Assembly (NCBI GenBank): GCA_030535235.1
Contig: JAUNCL010000021.1
Coordinates: 1 to 39,777, forward strand
DNA: 39,777 bases
From: Bacillota bacterium
GTDB taxonomy: Bacteria; Bacillota; Clostridia; Oscillospirales; Oscillospiraceae
Reading direction: 5' to 3'
Of the stretch, positions 1 to 6,458 are shown one piece after another. The notes below the pieces were generated by a model. The model saw nothing but the letters and a program-made list of their open reading frames with translations, was not told the DNA's origin and searched no databases. How positions within the stretch are numbered: the first letter of the stretch is position 1; every line of letters begins with the position of its first letter. A program made the translations under genes and the position numbers.

Positions 1-55
1 AGAAATAATCACTATGGATTTTTTCAAGTGTCCAACTTGATTTTACAATCAACCA
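1..55. repeat. Terminal inverted repeat (copy 1), probable insertion-element end
   Basis: These 55 bases are the exact reverse complement of the last 55 bases of the window; identity stops abruptly at base 55/56. Read from position 55 towards 1 the repeat begins TGGTTGATTGTAAAATCAAG. It is AT-rich and unlike the flanking sequence. The best reading is the edge of a multicopy insertion element at which the assembly broke. No transposase is visible and I cannot name the family. Confidence 0.75.
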
Positions 56-70
56 CAAAAATAGTATACT
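42..70 (+). promoter_or_regulatory. Hybrid promoter at element end
   Basis: TTTACA at 42-47, inside the repeat, lies 17 bases before TATACT at 65-70, outside it. The pair reads into the flanking DNA on the plus strand, as hybrid promoters made by insertion-element ends do. There is no experimental support. Confidence 0.4.
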
Positions 71-307
71 TGATATCCCGAATAAAATCAATCGGAGGAT
101 TTCGGCGATGGAAAGCTCGTTTTGGAACAAATGCAATGGATTCAAATCCGTCCTATGCCCGCCTGTCCGTGCAGGTTCCTGACTGGGCCGCGCTGGAAAA
201 GACTTGGTCCAGTGCCAGCAGCGAGAAACGCCAGGCGGAGTGCCATCCATCATCCCGCCGGGATCATGGATGGGAAGAGCACTATGCCCTCCATGATCAT
301 TGATCGC
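56..307. other. Unassigned region with possible gene remnant
   Basis: No recognisable gene. A CGGAGG ribosome-binding site precedes an ATG at 108 that opens only 24 codons (stop at 180-182). Two other plus-strand frames stay open through parts of the region, but their translations match no family I know. The stretch ends in a strong terminator at 308-343, so it may be the remnant of a gene that was cut by the left-hand element. Confidence 0.3.
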
Positions 308-343
308 AAAAACGGCCTCTCTTGTCAAAGAGAGGTCGTTTTT
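308..343. terminator. Bidirectional intrinsic terminator
   Basis: A 15-base stem (308-322 with 329-343, one G-U/mismatch) is flanked by five A on the left and five T on the right. It can therefore end transcripts from either side. It would serve the minus-strand Crp/Fnr gene that stops at 397 and any transcript coming from the left end. Confidence 0.8.
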
Positions 344-396
344 GGGTATCCTTTAACACTGTGCATTTTGTCGATTTTGCGACAGGCTGTTTTTCC

Positions 397-1062
397 TTAT
401 TCAGCCGTCAGCTCAAAATGGTTTCGGTTTGTTTTCAATTTGCCTTCCTTTTGAAGCTTTGACAGCTCCACAGACATGGCTGCACGTTCTGCGCAGAGAT
501 AATCCGCCATCTGCTGGCGATCATAGGGAATATCAAAGGACAGGCTTCCCTGACGCTGCGCCTCCTGGGACAGATACGACAGGATCTTTTCCCGGGTGGT
601 TCTCTTGCTGATGTGGGTGATCTTTTCATTCAGGATCAGCACCTTGTTTGCCAATACGCTTACCAGGTTGCGGATCAGTCGCTGATGATGATCGCAGGCA
701 GAGGAACAGGAGGAGAGAAGCCGCTTCACATTCAGCATGAGGACCTCACAGTCCTCGTTGGCCGTGACGCTGATGTTGAGGAGGGAACCGGGTTTGGCGG
801 CATAGGGCTCCCCAAAGAAATCTCCGGTATGGCATTTCGACAGAATGTTCCTGTGCCCCCAGATATCCTCCTGAATAATAAAGACGGTGCCGGACAGCAC
901 CAGGCCCATCACATCCGTCGAGTCTCCGGCCCGAAAGATGTATTCCCCCTTTTGCTTTTTTACCTCATAAGCGTTTACGCAGCGGAGAACCGCCAGGATT
1001 TCATGCTCTTCCATGCCGCTGAAAAAGGCGCATCTGCGAAGAACCGGTAAAAACTGTTTCAT
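397..1062 (-). CDS. Crp/Fnr-family transcriptional regulator
   Basis: A 221-residue protein with an N-terminal cyclic-nucleotide-binding-like beta-roll (about residues 15-130) and a C-terminal winged helix-turn-helix (about 150-215, containing YDRQQMADYLCAERAAMS). Length and layout are normal for the family. Start chosen at 1062 because GGAGAA sits six bases upstream; a longer frame from 1089 lacks a ribosome-binding site. Several cysteines are present but no clear Fnr four-cysteine cluster, so the signal is unknown. It is divergent from the [4Fe-4S] protein at 1164, an arrangement known from clostridial hcp (hybrid-cluster protein, nitrosative stress) loci, where the regulator controls the neighbour. 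Palindromes in the shared intergenic region suggest autoregulation (inference). Confidence 0.88.
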   Translation of the reverse strand: MKQFLPVLRRCAFFSGMEEHEILAVLRCVNAYEVKKQKGEYIFRAGDSTDVMGLVLSGTVFIIQEDIWGHRNILSKCHTGDFFGEPYAAKPGSLLNISVTANEDCEVLMLNVKRLLSSCSSACDHHQRLIRNLVSVLANKVLILNEKITHISKRTTREKILSYLSQEAQRQGSLSFDIPYDRQQMADYLCAERAAMSVELSKLQKEGKLKTNRNHFELTAE

Positions 1063-1077
1063 AAATCTTCTCCATTT

Positions 1078-1091
1078 GTTTGAAATCAAAC
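1078..1091. promoter_or_regulatory. Palindrome GTTTGA-AA-TCAAAC, candidate Crp/Fnr operator
   Basis: A perfect 6-2-6 inverted repeat between the divergent regulator and [4Fe-4S] genes, just upstream of the regulator's ribosome-binding site. Position and symmetry fit a dimeric Crp/Fnr site acting as autoregulator. Assignment to this regulator is inference. Confidence 0.5.
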
Positions 1092-1094
1092 ATA

Positions 1095-1126
1095 CGAGTT
1101 TGAAATATTATACTATATTAAACTCG
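1095..1126. promoter_or_regulatory. Palindrome CGAGTTT-N18-AAACTCG overlapping promoter
   Basis: Perfect seven-base arms enclose an AT-rich core that holds the minus-strand -10 (TATAAT, 1107-1112). A protein bound here would block that promoter. The wide spacing could instead be two half sites or a hairpin in the leader of the divergent gene. Confidence 0.45.
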
Positions 1127-1135
1127 AAAACGCAA
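1107..1135 (-). promoter_or_regulatory. Promoter of the Crp/Fnr gene
   Basis: On the minus strand, TTGCGT (1135-1130) and TATAAT (1112-1107) are 17 bases apart, about 45 bases ahead of the start codon. The -10 is a perfect consensus; the -35 is partial. Confidence 0.6.
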
Positions 1136-1163
1136 GAAAGCGCAGATAGAAGGAGGAAAACAA

Positions 1164-1883
1164 ATGATTCGGAAGATTATCCAGATCGAGGAAGAAAAGT
1201 GCAATGGCTGCGGCGCTTGTGCGGATGCCTGCCATGAAGGCGCCATCGGTATGGTAGATGGAAAAGCGAAGCTGCTTCGGGATGATTATTGCGATGGCCT
1301 GGGAGACTGTCTGCCCACATGCCCTACCGGTGCGATCACCTTTGTGGAGCGTGAAGCTGCCGCCTATGATGAGGCAGCCGTCCAGGAGAACCTGAGAAAG
1401 CGGGAGGGCCGGGAAATAAGGGAGCATGTGCATGCAGGCGGCTGTCCCGGTTCCATGATTCGCCAGATGAACCAGGCGGAACAGCCGGAAAGGGAGTCTT
1501 GGGTCCCGCCGGTTTCGACCTCAAGGCTGCGGAACTGGCCGGTCCAGATCAAGCTAGCCCCTGTGAACGCCCCCTATTTTGACGGGGCAAAGCTGTTGAT
1601 CGCGGCAGATTGCACCGCGTATGCGTATGCCGCCTTTCACGAAACGTTCATGAAGGGGAAGGTCACGCTGGTGGGCTGCCCGAAGCTGGATTCCGTGGAT
1701 TACAGCGAAAAGCTGACGCGGATCCTTGCGGAGAATGACATTCAAAGCGTGACGGTCCTGCGCATGGAGGTGCCCTGCTGCGGCGGATTGGAAATGGCGG
1801 CAAAACAAGCACTGCAGGCCAGCGGGAAGTTTATTCCCTGGCAGGTCGTCACGATCTCCATTGATGGAACCATCTTGGAGTGA
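1164..1883 (+). CDS. [4Fe-4S] ferredoxin-domain protein (hcp-neighbour type)
   Basis: A 239-residue cytoplasmic protein. The N-terminus has two cluster motifs: CNGCGACADAC (about residues 13-23) and the variant CDGLGDCLPTCP (about 47-58). The rest is a domain with VGCPKLD and PCCGG motifs, typical of the iron-sulfur proteins that sit next to hcp and a Crp/Fnr regulator in clostridia. There it is thought to feed electrons to the hybrid-cluster protein. The start has AGGAGG seven bases upstream. A hairpin follows at 1961-1991. No hcp gene is in the window, so the expected partner is elsewhere or lost. Family assignment is firm; the electron partner is inference. Confidence 0.88.
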   Translation: MIRKIIQIEEEKCNGCGACADACHEGAIGMVDGKAKLLRDDYCDGLGDCLPTCPTGAITFVEREAAAYDEAAVQENLRKREGREIREHVHAGGCPGSMIRQMNQAEQPERESWVPPVSTSRLRNWPVQIKLAPVNAPYFDGAKLLIAADCTAYAYAAFHETFMKGKVTLVGCPKLDSVDYSEKLTRILAENDIQSVTVLRMEVPCCGGLEMAAKQALQASGKFIPWQVVTISIDGTILE

Positions 1884-1960
1884 CAGAAGGGCAGGGGAAG
1901 CCAAGCATTTGCCGCGGCCCAGATTTCTGAAACGCCTGTCCAAAAGATTCCACTTTGCAA

Positions 1961-1991
1961 CACGGCGATGCTCTTCGCCGTGCTGCTTTTT
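1961..1991 (+). terminator. Intrinsic terminator after the [4Fe-4S] gene
   Basis: CACGGCGA pairs with TCGCCGTG, followed by GCTTTTT on the plus strand. It also lies just beyond the stop of the converging double-GNAT gene and could help end that transcript, although the U-run is poor on that side. Confidence 0.65.
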
Positions 1992-2014
1992 GTCTGCGGT
2001 CTCTTCTCCGATTA

Positions 2015-2983
2015 TTATGATCCTTCGTTTATGCGTTTATCGCTTCCATATTTCATCGGCGTGAACCGCAGACCGTTCTCCTCCTGCTCGCCGGCTGTGG
2101 GTTCAAAACCGAGGTGTTGATACACCTTGATGGCGTAGGGCGAGGAATTTACCGTGAATTCCTGCTGGTTGAAATCCTTTCGCATGGCCTCAAACAGCCG
2201 CCTGCCGATCCCACGGCGGTGATAGGCCGCGTCCACGAAGAAATCCGCAATGTGCTGCGGTGGTCTCATACACAGCACGCCCACCAGCTTTTCTTCGTCA
2301 AAGGCGCCATAGAAAGTCAGGCTCCTGGTGCGCTCCGGATCGTCCAGGCTTTCCCGGAACGCGGCGACGCCTGCGGGAGAATATTCCGGGGCTTCAAATT
2401 CCTGAAACACCCGCCAGCACAGCGCCAGCGCCTGTGGAATTTCCTCACTGGTCAGTCTGCGGACGGGATACGGCTCTGTGGTCCGGGTCAGGCTGTAAAG
2501 CGCCATATCCAGAACCTTGCCGTTTTTCACGGCATTGTTTTTCATGGTGCCCTCATAGCGGAAGCCGGCCTTCTCCAAGGCCCGCCGGGAGCCCGTGTTG
2601 TAGGCGAACGGTTCGGCATAGATGCGGAGAATATCGGTGGTCTCAAAGACGATGCCGCAAAGCTGCTGAATGGCCTCCGTCATGATGCCGCGCCCCCAGT
2701 ATTCCTCCGCCAGATAGTAACCCAGCTCCGCCGTTTGACGGTGGATATTGCCCTGCCGGAAGGCTCCGATGCTGCCCACAGCCCGGTCATCGACGGTGAT
2801 GGCATAGGCAAAGGTGCTGTTTTCGTTTGAGGACAGCATGGTGATAATGTAGTCATGGGCATCCTGCTCTGTGTAGGGAAAGGGCAGCCCATCCCGCAGG
2901 TTGTTCAGAACGTTTTCATTGCTCAGCGCCGCCGCCAGATCCTTTGCGTCCGAACGGCGCCACTTTCTCAGAATACAGCTCAT
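2015..2983 (-). CDS. Tandem-domain GNAT N-acetyltransferase
   Basis: 322 residues, about twice a single GNAT. Residues about 1-165 form a RimJ/RimL-type GNAT domain (acetyl-CoA loop near EEYWGRGIMTEAIQ, then SRRALEKAGFRYEG). Residues about 172-310 form a second GNAT domain (acetyl-CoA loop near YHRRGIGRRLFEAM, then VYQHLGFEPT). Both loops keep the Q/R-x-x-G-x-G/A pattern, so both halves may be active. GGAG precedes the ATG. It lies 25 bases downstream of the GyrI-like gene on the same strand and is probably co-transcribed with it from the promoter at 3767-3795. Substrates cannot be told from sequence; small-molecule or protein N-acetylation is the family role. Confidence 0.85.
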   Translation of the reverse strand: MSCILRKWRRSDAKDLAAALSNENVLNNLRDGLPFPYTEQDAHDYIITMLSSNENSTFAYAITVDDRAVGSIGAFRQGNIHRQTAELGYYLAEEYWGRGIMTEAIQQLCGIVFETTDILRIYAEPFAYNTGSRRALEKAGFRYEGTMKNNAVKNGKVLDMALYSLTRTTEPYPVRRLTSEEIPQALALCWRVFQEFEAPEYSPAGVAAFRESLDDPERTRSLTFYGAFDEEKLVGVLCMRPPQHIADFFVDAAYHRRGIGRRLFEAMRKDFNQQEFTVNSSPYAIKVYQHLGFEPTAGEQEENGLRFTPMKYGSDKRINEGS

Positions 2984-3008
2984 ATTCGCTCCACCCTTTC
3001 CGTTTTGC

Positions 3009-3575
3009 TTACAAGATGCCGGTGATCGTCATGGTTGAAACGGTCTCAGCGGCTTCCTGCTCACTCTGTTCGATGGGCTTGCAGATGGGCACCCAGATGC
3101 CGCACTCGTAATCGGGGCTTTGCATATCGCCGGGGGAGTAGACCTCCAGCATGGCGTTTCCGTTGCCCCGGTATTTCTGCCCTTCCTCCGGGTACCACTC
3201 CTCCCAGACCTGGGTGTTCAGCCTTTGCAGGGAGCCGGGCAGCGGCCCCTTGGCGGAGAACATCGCCCAGTCGCTTTCCGGGAAGGTGTAGAGCTTCAGC
3301 CCCTCCGGCACCTGGCCGCCCTTGTACAGCCCGGCGATCCAGTATTCAAAGGCCCCTTCCTTCTCATCGCAGATGGCGAACAGGCCCACGCCGTTTTCCA
3401 GGATGGCCTTTTCAACCGGGGTTTCCGGCTTCATCGTCTGCCAGAGCTTTTCATATTTCCGGGCATACTCCTTGTCCCAGAACTCGGGGCATTTGATATA
3501 TCCATCCTCCGGTCGGATGGAGGTGGAAAAGCCGATCAGGGTCATTTCGGGTTTGTGTTCGTAAGTAATGTTCAT
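3009..3575 (-). CDS. GyrI-like / AraC-type effector-binding domain protein
   Basis: 188 residues that look like a stand-alone small-molecule-binding domain of the GyrI/AraC effector-binding superfamily: an early beta strand (KPEMTLIGFST), a central VGLFAICDE and WIAGLYKGG core, and a C-terminal VYSPGD...CGIWVPI strand pair. No DNA-binding domain is present. Start at 3575 is chosen because AAGGAGG lies close upstream; a longer frame from 3704 has no such site. The ATG overlaps the stop of a 24-codon frame. Relatives bind hydrophobic or cationic compounds or protect gyrase; the role here is unknown. First gene of a probable two-gene operon with the double GNAT. Confidence 0.8.
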   Translation of the reverse strand: MNITYEHKPEMTLIGFSTSIRPEDGYIKCPEFWDKEYARKYEKLWQTMKPETPVEKAILENGVGLFAICDEKEGAFEYWIAGLYKGGQVPEGLKLYTFPESDWAMFSAKGPLPGSLQRLNTQVWEEWYPEEGQKYRGNGNAMLEVYSPGDMQSPDYECGIWVPICKPIEQSEQEAAETVSTMTITGIL

Positions 3576-3646
3576 TTTTGTTCCTCCTTGTTTTCTAACA
3601 GGTTCCGCTTTTCGATGAATGACATGATTCGGCGTTTCAGGTCCAT
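3572..3646 (-). CDS. Possible 24-residue leader ORF
   Basis: An ATG at 3646 opens 24 codons (lysine/arginine/glutamate-rich) whose TGA overlaps the ATG of the GyrI-like gene (ATGA). The ribosome-binding site of the downstream gene lies inside its last codons. It could be a translational-coupling leader or the tail of a deleted gene; stops lie just upstream in this frame. No homology is recognised. Confidence 0.2.
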   Translation of the reverse strand: MDLKRRIMSFIEKRNLLENKEEQK

Positions 3647-3766
3647 AATGATGTGATAAACATGGGCGATGCGTCCTTATCAAAATTTTGCATAGCAACG
3701 GCAAGCTTGTTCGGGAAATGACCCGATGACCACGCAGCCGAAAGGAAGAGACGTTCCAGTTTCTAT

Positions 3767-3795
3767 ATTATAACTACCTATCGTTCGGTAGTCAA
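3767..3795 (-). promoter_or_regulatory. Promoter of the GyrI-GNAT operon
   Basis: On the minus strand TTGACT (3795-3790) and TATAAT (3772-3767) are separated by 17 bases, a near-consensus sigma-70 promoter. It gives a leader of about 180 bases. The spacer is filled by a palindromic operator. Confidence 0.8.
3773..3792. promoter_or_regulatory. TetR-type operator in the promoter spacer
   Basis: ACTACCTATCGTTCGGTAGT: six-base perfect arms (ACTACC/GGTAGT) with the CGTTCG centre seen in many TetR-family operators. It occupies exactly the space between -35 and -10, so a bound dimer would repress. No complete tetR gene exists in the window. Confidence 0.6.
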
Positions 3796-3799
3796 TAGG

Positions 3800-4027
3800 T
3801 TTTACAAAAACCTTTAACAGGATTCCACCAATGGAGCAGCTTCGCCATCCGGACGCGAGCGCTGCCCGCAGTGTCGTCGATATGGCCACTATTGGTGTGG
3901 CTTATCCACGTTATATCCATATCAAAAAAACGACGCACAAAGCTGGCGCCGGAGATTCTGCGGTAGAACTGAATCAACACGGAATAGTATAAGGTGAGTT
4001 GGGCCATTTCCACAACTGGGAAGGCGC
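3800..4027. other. AT-rich stretch without a recognised gene
   Basis: Lies between the operon promoter and the tRNA-Pro terminator. A plus-strand frame (ATG 3831, stop 3995; 54 codons) and a minus-strand frame running through the tRNA are open, but neither resembles a known protein and neither has a good ribosome-binding site. A short inverted repeat AGGTTTT-taca-AAAACCT is at about 3797-3814. Probably eroded sequence. Confidence 0.35.
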
Positions 4028-4066
4028 AAAAAAGTCCTGATTTCGTTGAGAAATCAGGACTTTTTT
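4028..4066 (-). terminator. Terminator of tRNA-Pro(GGG)
   Basis: A 17-base near-perfect stem (AAAAAAGTCCTGATTTC and its complement) with a short loop, ending in six U on the minus strand. It abuts the encoded CCA end of the tRNA and can work in both directions. Confidence 0.85.
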
Positions 4067-4142
4067 GGTCCGAGTGTTGAGATTCGAACTCAAGGCCTCT
4101 TGAACCCCATTCAAGCGCGATACCAAACTTCGCCACACCCGG
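4066..4142 (-). tRNA. tRNA-Pro (anticodon GGG)
   Basis: 77 bases with all arms visible: acceptor CCGGGTG/CACTCGG with one G-U, D stem GCGA/TCGC with a GG-containing loop, anticodon stem CTTGA/TCAAG around loop ATGGGGT (anticodon GGG, G37), T arm TTGAG-TTCGAAT-CTCAA, discriminator A and encoded CCA. It reads CCC and CCU codons. Promoter upstream and terminator downstream are both clear. The second proline tRNA at 16508 has a very similar acceptor and D arm. Confidence 0.95.
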
Positions 4143-4172
4143 ATATATCGCCGTCTCGCTGACAGCTTAATT

Positions 4173-4201
4173 ATCATAGCACACTCTTCCGCGTTTTGCA
4201 A
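4173..4201 (-). promoter_or_regulatory. Promoter of tRNA-Pro(GGG)
   Basis: Minus strand TTGCAA (4201-4196) and TATGAT (4178-4173), spacing 17 bases, about 30 bases before the tRNA 5' end. Confidence 0.75.
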
Positions 4202-4224
4202 GTGTTTTTTTCGAGAATCGAGAA

Positions 4225-4409
4225 AAAGAAATGACCCTTGACTGCTGCATCGGTAACCTACAACAGCCAAGGGTCATTCCTGGTGGTTCTTGATATCTAA
4301 CATCTTTGATTAACCTCTCTTTCTGCGGATTTAGGGGGTAGGGATTTGCAAAAAACTCACACATTTGTTTGTATCTGAAGAGCGTTACCACATTGGTATC
4401 ACCCTTTCT
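4225..4409 (-). ncRNA. Orphan short transcription unit, candidate small RNA or small protein
   Basis: A strong minus-strand promoter (TTGCAC 4444-4439, TATATT 4421-4416, 17-base spacer) predicts a start near 4409. About 130 bases later a long hairpin (ATGACCCTTG 4231-4240 with CAAGGGTCAT 4268-4277, extended by CTG/CAG) is followed by a T-rich tract (TTTCTTTTT), giving a transcript of about 185 bases. Inside, AAGGG precedes ATG-TGG-TAA (a two-codon frame) and an overlapping GTG that opens about 75 codons through the hairpin; the peptide is not recognised. It could be a small RNA, an attenuated leader or a relic. Only the promoter and terminator are supported. Confidence 0.35.
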
Positions 4410-4415
4410 GATTGC

Positions 4416-4444
4416 AATATAGCACAAGGGAAGAGAAAGTGCAA
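4416..4444 (-). promoter_or_regulatory. Promoter of the orphan transcript
   Basis: TTGCAC-N17-TATATT on the minus strand, diverging from the lipoprotein promoter whose -35 begins 23 bases away at 4467. Confidence 0.6.
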
Positions 4445-4466
4445 GAGGTAATTTTGTCTAAAAATG

Positions 4467-4495
4467 TTTACTTGTTATATATTATGTGGTATAAT
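4467..4495 (+). promoter_or_regulatory. Promoter of the lipoprotein-kinase cassette
   Basis: TTTACT (4467-4472) and TATAAT (4490-4495) with a 17-base spacer, about 70 bases before the lipoprotein start codon. No other good promoter is seen before 9980, so it may drive all four genes. Confidence 0.75.
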
Positions 4496-4566
4496 GCAGA
4501 ATCCATTATTATGCAGTGCTATCCTGTATAAAGAAAAGGGACACTGCCGGAAAGGAAGAAAAGAGA

Positions 4567-6423
4567 ATGAAATGGAAAAAATGTATCAGCCTGCTGATGG
4601 CCTGCCTTCTGGCGGCCACCCTGCTGGCCGGATGCGGCGGAGATACCGCGGAACAGCCGGCGGCGTCTGAGAAAAAGGAAACGGTGACGGTGGCCCTCTG
4701 GGGCAACCAGCTGCTGGAGAGCTACGCCCAGTATCTGTGCGAAAGCTTCCCCGAGGTGGAGTTTGAGTTTATCCTGGCCAACAACTCCACCGACTACTAC
4801 CGCTATCGGAACGACCACGGTGATCTGCCGGACATCCTGACCGTACGGCGGTTTGCCCTGAAGGACGCCGTATTGCTGAAGGACATGCTCTACGACCTGT
4901 GCGACACGGAGCTGGCCTCCACCTTCTACGGCTCCTATCTGGAAAACTACACCTATGATGACGGCACGGTGAACTGGCTCCCCGCCTGCGCGGAGGTGGA
5001 CAGCCTCATCATCAACAAGACCCTGTTTGAGGAGTACAACATTCCCGTCCCCACGGACTACGCCTCCTTTATCTCGGCCTGCGAGGCCTTTGAGGCGGAG
5101 GGGATCCAGGGCTTTGTCTCGGACTTTGATTCGGACTACACCTGCATGGAGACCCTCCAGGGCTTCTCCATCGCCCAGCTTCTGACCATGGAGGGCCGGG
5201 AGTGGCGGCAGCAGTATGAGAGCGGCGCCACCAACCAGCTCTCTGAGAAGGTCTGGATGCCCGTCTTTGAAAAGTTCTTCGACATGAAGGACAAGGTGGG
5301 CCTGGATGAGACCGACGCGGCCATGGAGAACCGGGCCCCCAAGGACCTGTTCCTGGAGGGCAAGGCCGCCATGTATCGGGGGACCGGCGCGGACGTCATC
5401 ACCTTCCGGGGTCGGGGCGAGGATGTGCCCCTGCTGATGCCCTATTTCGGCGACACCGAGGAGGACAACTGGTATCTGACCTACCCCGCCTTCCAGGTGG
5501 CTGCCAGCAAGAAGGCCATGGAGGACCCGGAGCGGGAACAGCTGATCCTGGACATCATGGCGGCCATGCTGAACCAGGAGGGCCTGGAGCACATCGCCTA
5601 TGGCAAAAATATGATCCCCTATAACAAGAACGTGAACCTGGAACTGCTGCCCGAGCTGGACAACCTGAAGCCTTTCATCGATGAAAATAAGATGTATATC
5701 CGCCTGGCCTCCAACGATATGTTCCGCATTTCCAGAGAAGTGGTGCAGCAGATCCTGAAGCAGGAGGTCGCCACCCCCCAGGAGGCCTTTGACGCCTTCA
5801 ATGCCCTGCTGGCGGCAGAGAACCCGGCAGATCAGGTGGTGGCCCACATCGACACCTACTATTCCAAAGACTTCACGGAGGAGCACGGTGATCAGGCGGC
5901 CTCCGCTATCTGCAACACGATCCGGGCGGAGGCAGGCGTGGACCTGCTGTTCGCCCAGGCCTGCTACATCAGCAGCGATATCTACGAGGGCGATTACACG
6001 GAGAACGACCTGAGCTATCTCACCAAAAATGACGGCGGCTGGCCGGTGGTGGCCGACCTGACCGGCGAGCAGGTATACCGGATGGTGGAAGCTACCCTGG
6101 CCCTGAAGGACAACCGCGGCGCTGTCTGCACCGACAGCACCCTGTATGTGTCCAGCGGTTTCGAAATGGACATTTCCAGAACCGAGGATGGCGGCTATAC
6201 CCTCAACGCCCTGACGGTGAATGGAGAGGAGCTGGACCGGGAGGCAGTGTACTCCGTGCTGATCTTCGGTGACCGGGACTGGTATATGCCCGTGATCATG
6301 GAGGAGATCGGCTGTGAGGACTTTAATGACGACGTCCTCAAGGTCAAGGAATATGTCTACAAGCGCCTGGTGGAGGAGGGCGGCCAGCTGGAGGCTCCCA
6401 CCGATTACATCACCCTGCACTGA
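4567..6423 (+). CDS. Solute-binding lipoprotein fused to 5'-nucleotidase C-terminal-like domain
   Basis: 618 residues. A lipoprotein signal peptide ends in the lipobox LLAGC (Cys23). Residues about 35-400 resemble a family-1 extracellular solute-binding protein, with an early WGNQLLESYAQYL-type strand and helix and a hinge around TYPAFQVAASKKAM. Residues about 420-605 resemble the 5'-nucleotidase C-terminal domain: an HGDQAASAICNTIRAEAG helix, VVADLTGEQVYRMVEATL, LYVSSGFEMDI and LTVNGEELDREAVYSVLIFG. Its metallophosphoesterase partner domain is absent, so catalysis is unlikely. Start at 4567 has GGAAG upstream and gives the signal peptide. No permease genes follow; a sensor kinase does, 35 bases later. 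Probably a membrane-anchored ligand-binding subunit of that sensor (inference). Confidence 0.8.
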   Translation: MKWKKCISLLMACLLAATLLAGCGGDTAEQPAASEKKETVTVALWGNQLLESYAQYLCESFPEVEFEFILANNSTDYYRYRNDHGDLPDILTVRRFALKDAVLLKDMLYDLCDTELASTFYGSYLENYTYDDGTVNWLPACAEVDSLIINKTLFEEYNIPVPTDYASFISACEAFEAEGIQGFVSDFDSDYTCMETLQGFSIAQLLTMEGREWRQQYESGATNQLSEKVWMPVFEKFFDMKDKVGLDETDAAMENRAPKDLFLEGKAAMYRGTGADVITFRGRGEDVPLLMPYFGDTEEDNWYLTYPAFQVAASKKAMEDPEREQLILDIMAAMLNQEGLEHIAYGKNMIPYNKNVNLELLPELDNLKPFIDENKMYIRLASNDMFRISREVVQQILKQEVATPQEAFDAFNALLAAENPADQVVAHIDTYYSKDFTEEHGDQAASAICNTIRAEAGVDLLFAQACYISSDIYEGDYTENDLSYLTKNDGGWPVVADLTGEQVYRMVEATLALKDNRGAVCTDSTLYVSSGFEMDISRTEDGGYTLNALTVNGEELDREAVYSVLIFGDRDWYMPVIMEEIGCEDFNDDVLKVKEYVYKRLVEEGGQLEAPTDYITLH

Positions 6424-6458
6424 CGCATAGAAGGAGCGGACATTAAAGGAGCGTTTGC

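Noticed and set aside
28-454. Two overlapping plus-strand frames (28-303, 122-454) as genes
   Set aside because: The first begins inside the terminal repeat, neither has a ribosome-binding site or recognisable domain, and the second runs through a terminator into the antisense of the Crp/Fnr gene.
4380-4409. AGGGTGATACC in the orphan transcript resembles the T-box core AGGGTGGNACC
   Set aside because: It lies at the very 5' end with no Stem I or specifier upstream, and the downstream hairpin does not compete with it. Probably chance similarity around a ribosome-binding site.
3792-4427. Minus-strand frames running through tRNA-Pro(GGG) and its flanks as protein genes
   Set aside because: They cross the tRNA, its promoter and its terminator; translations are not recognised.
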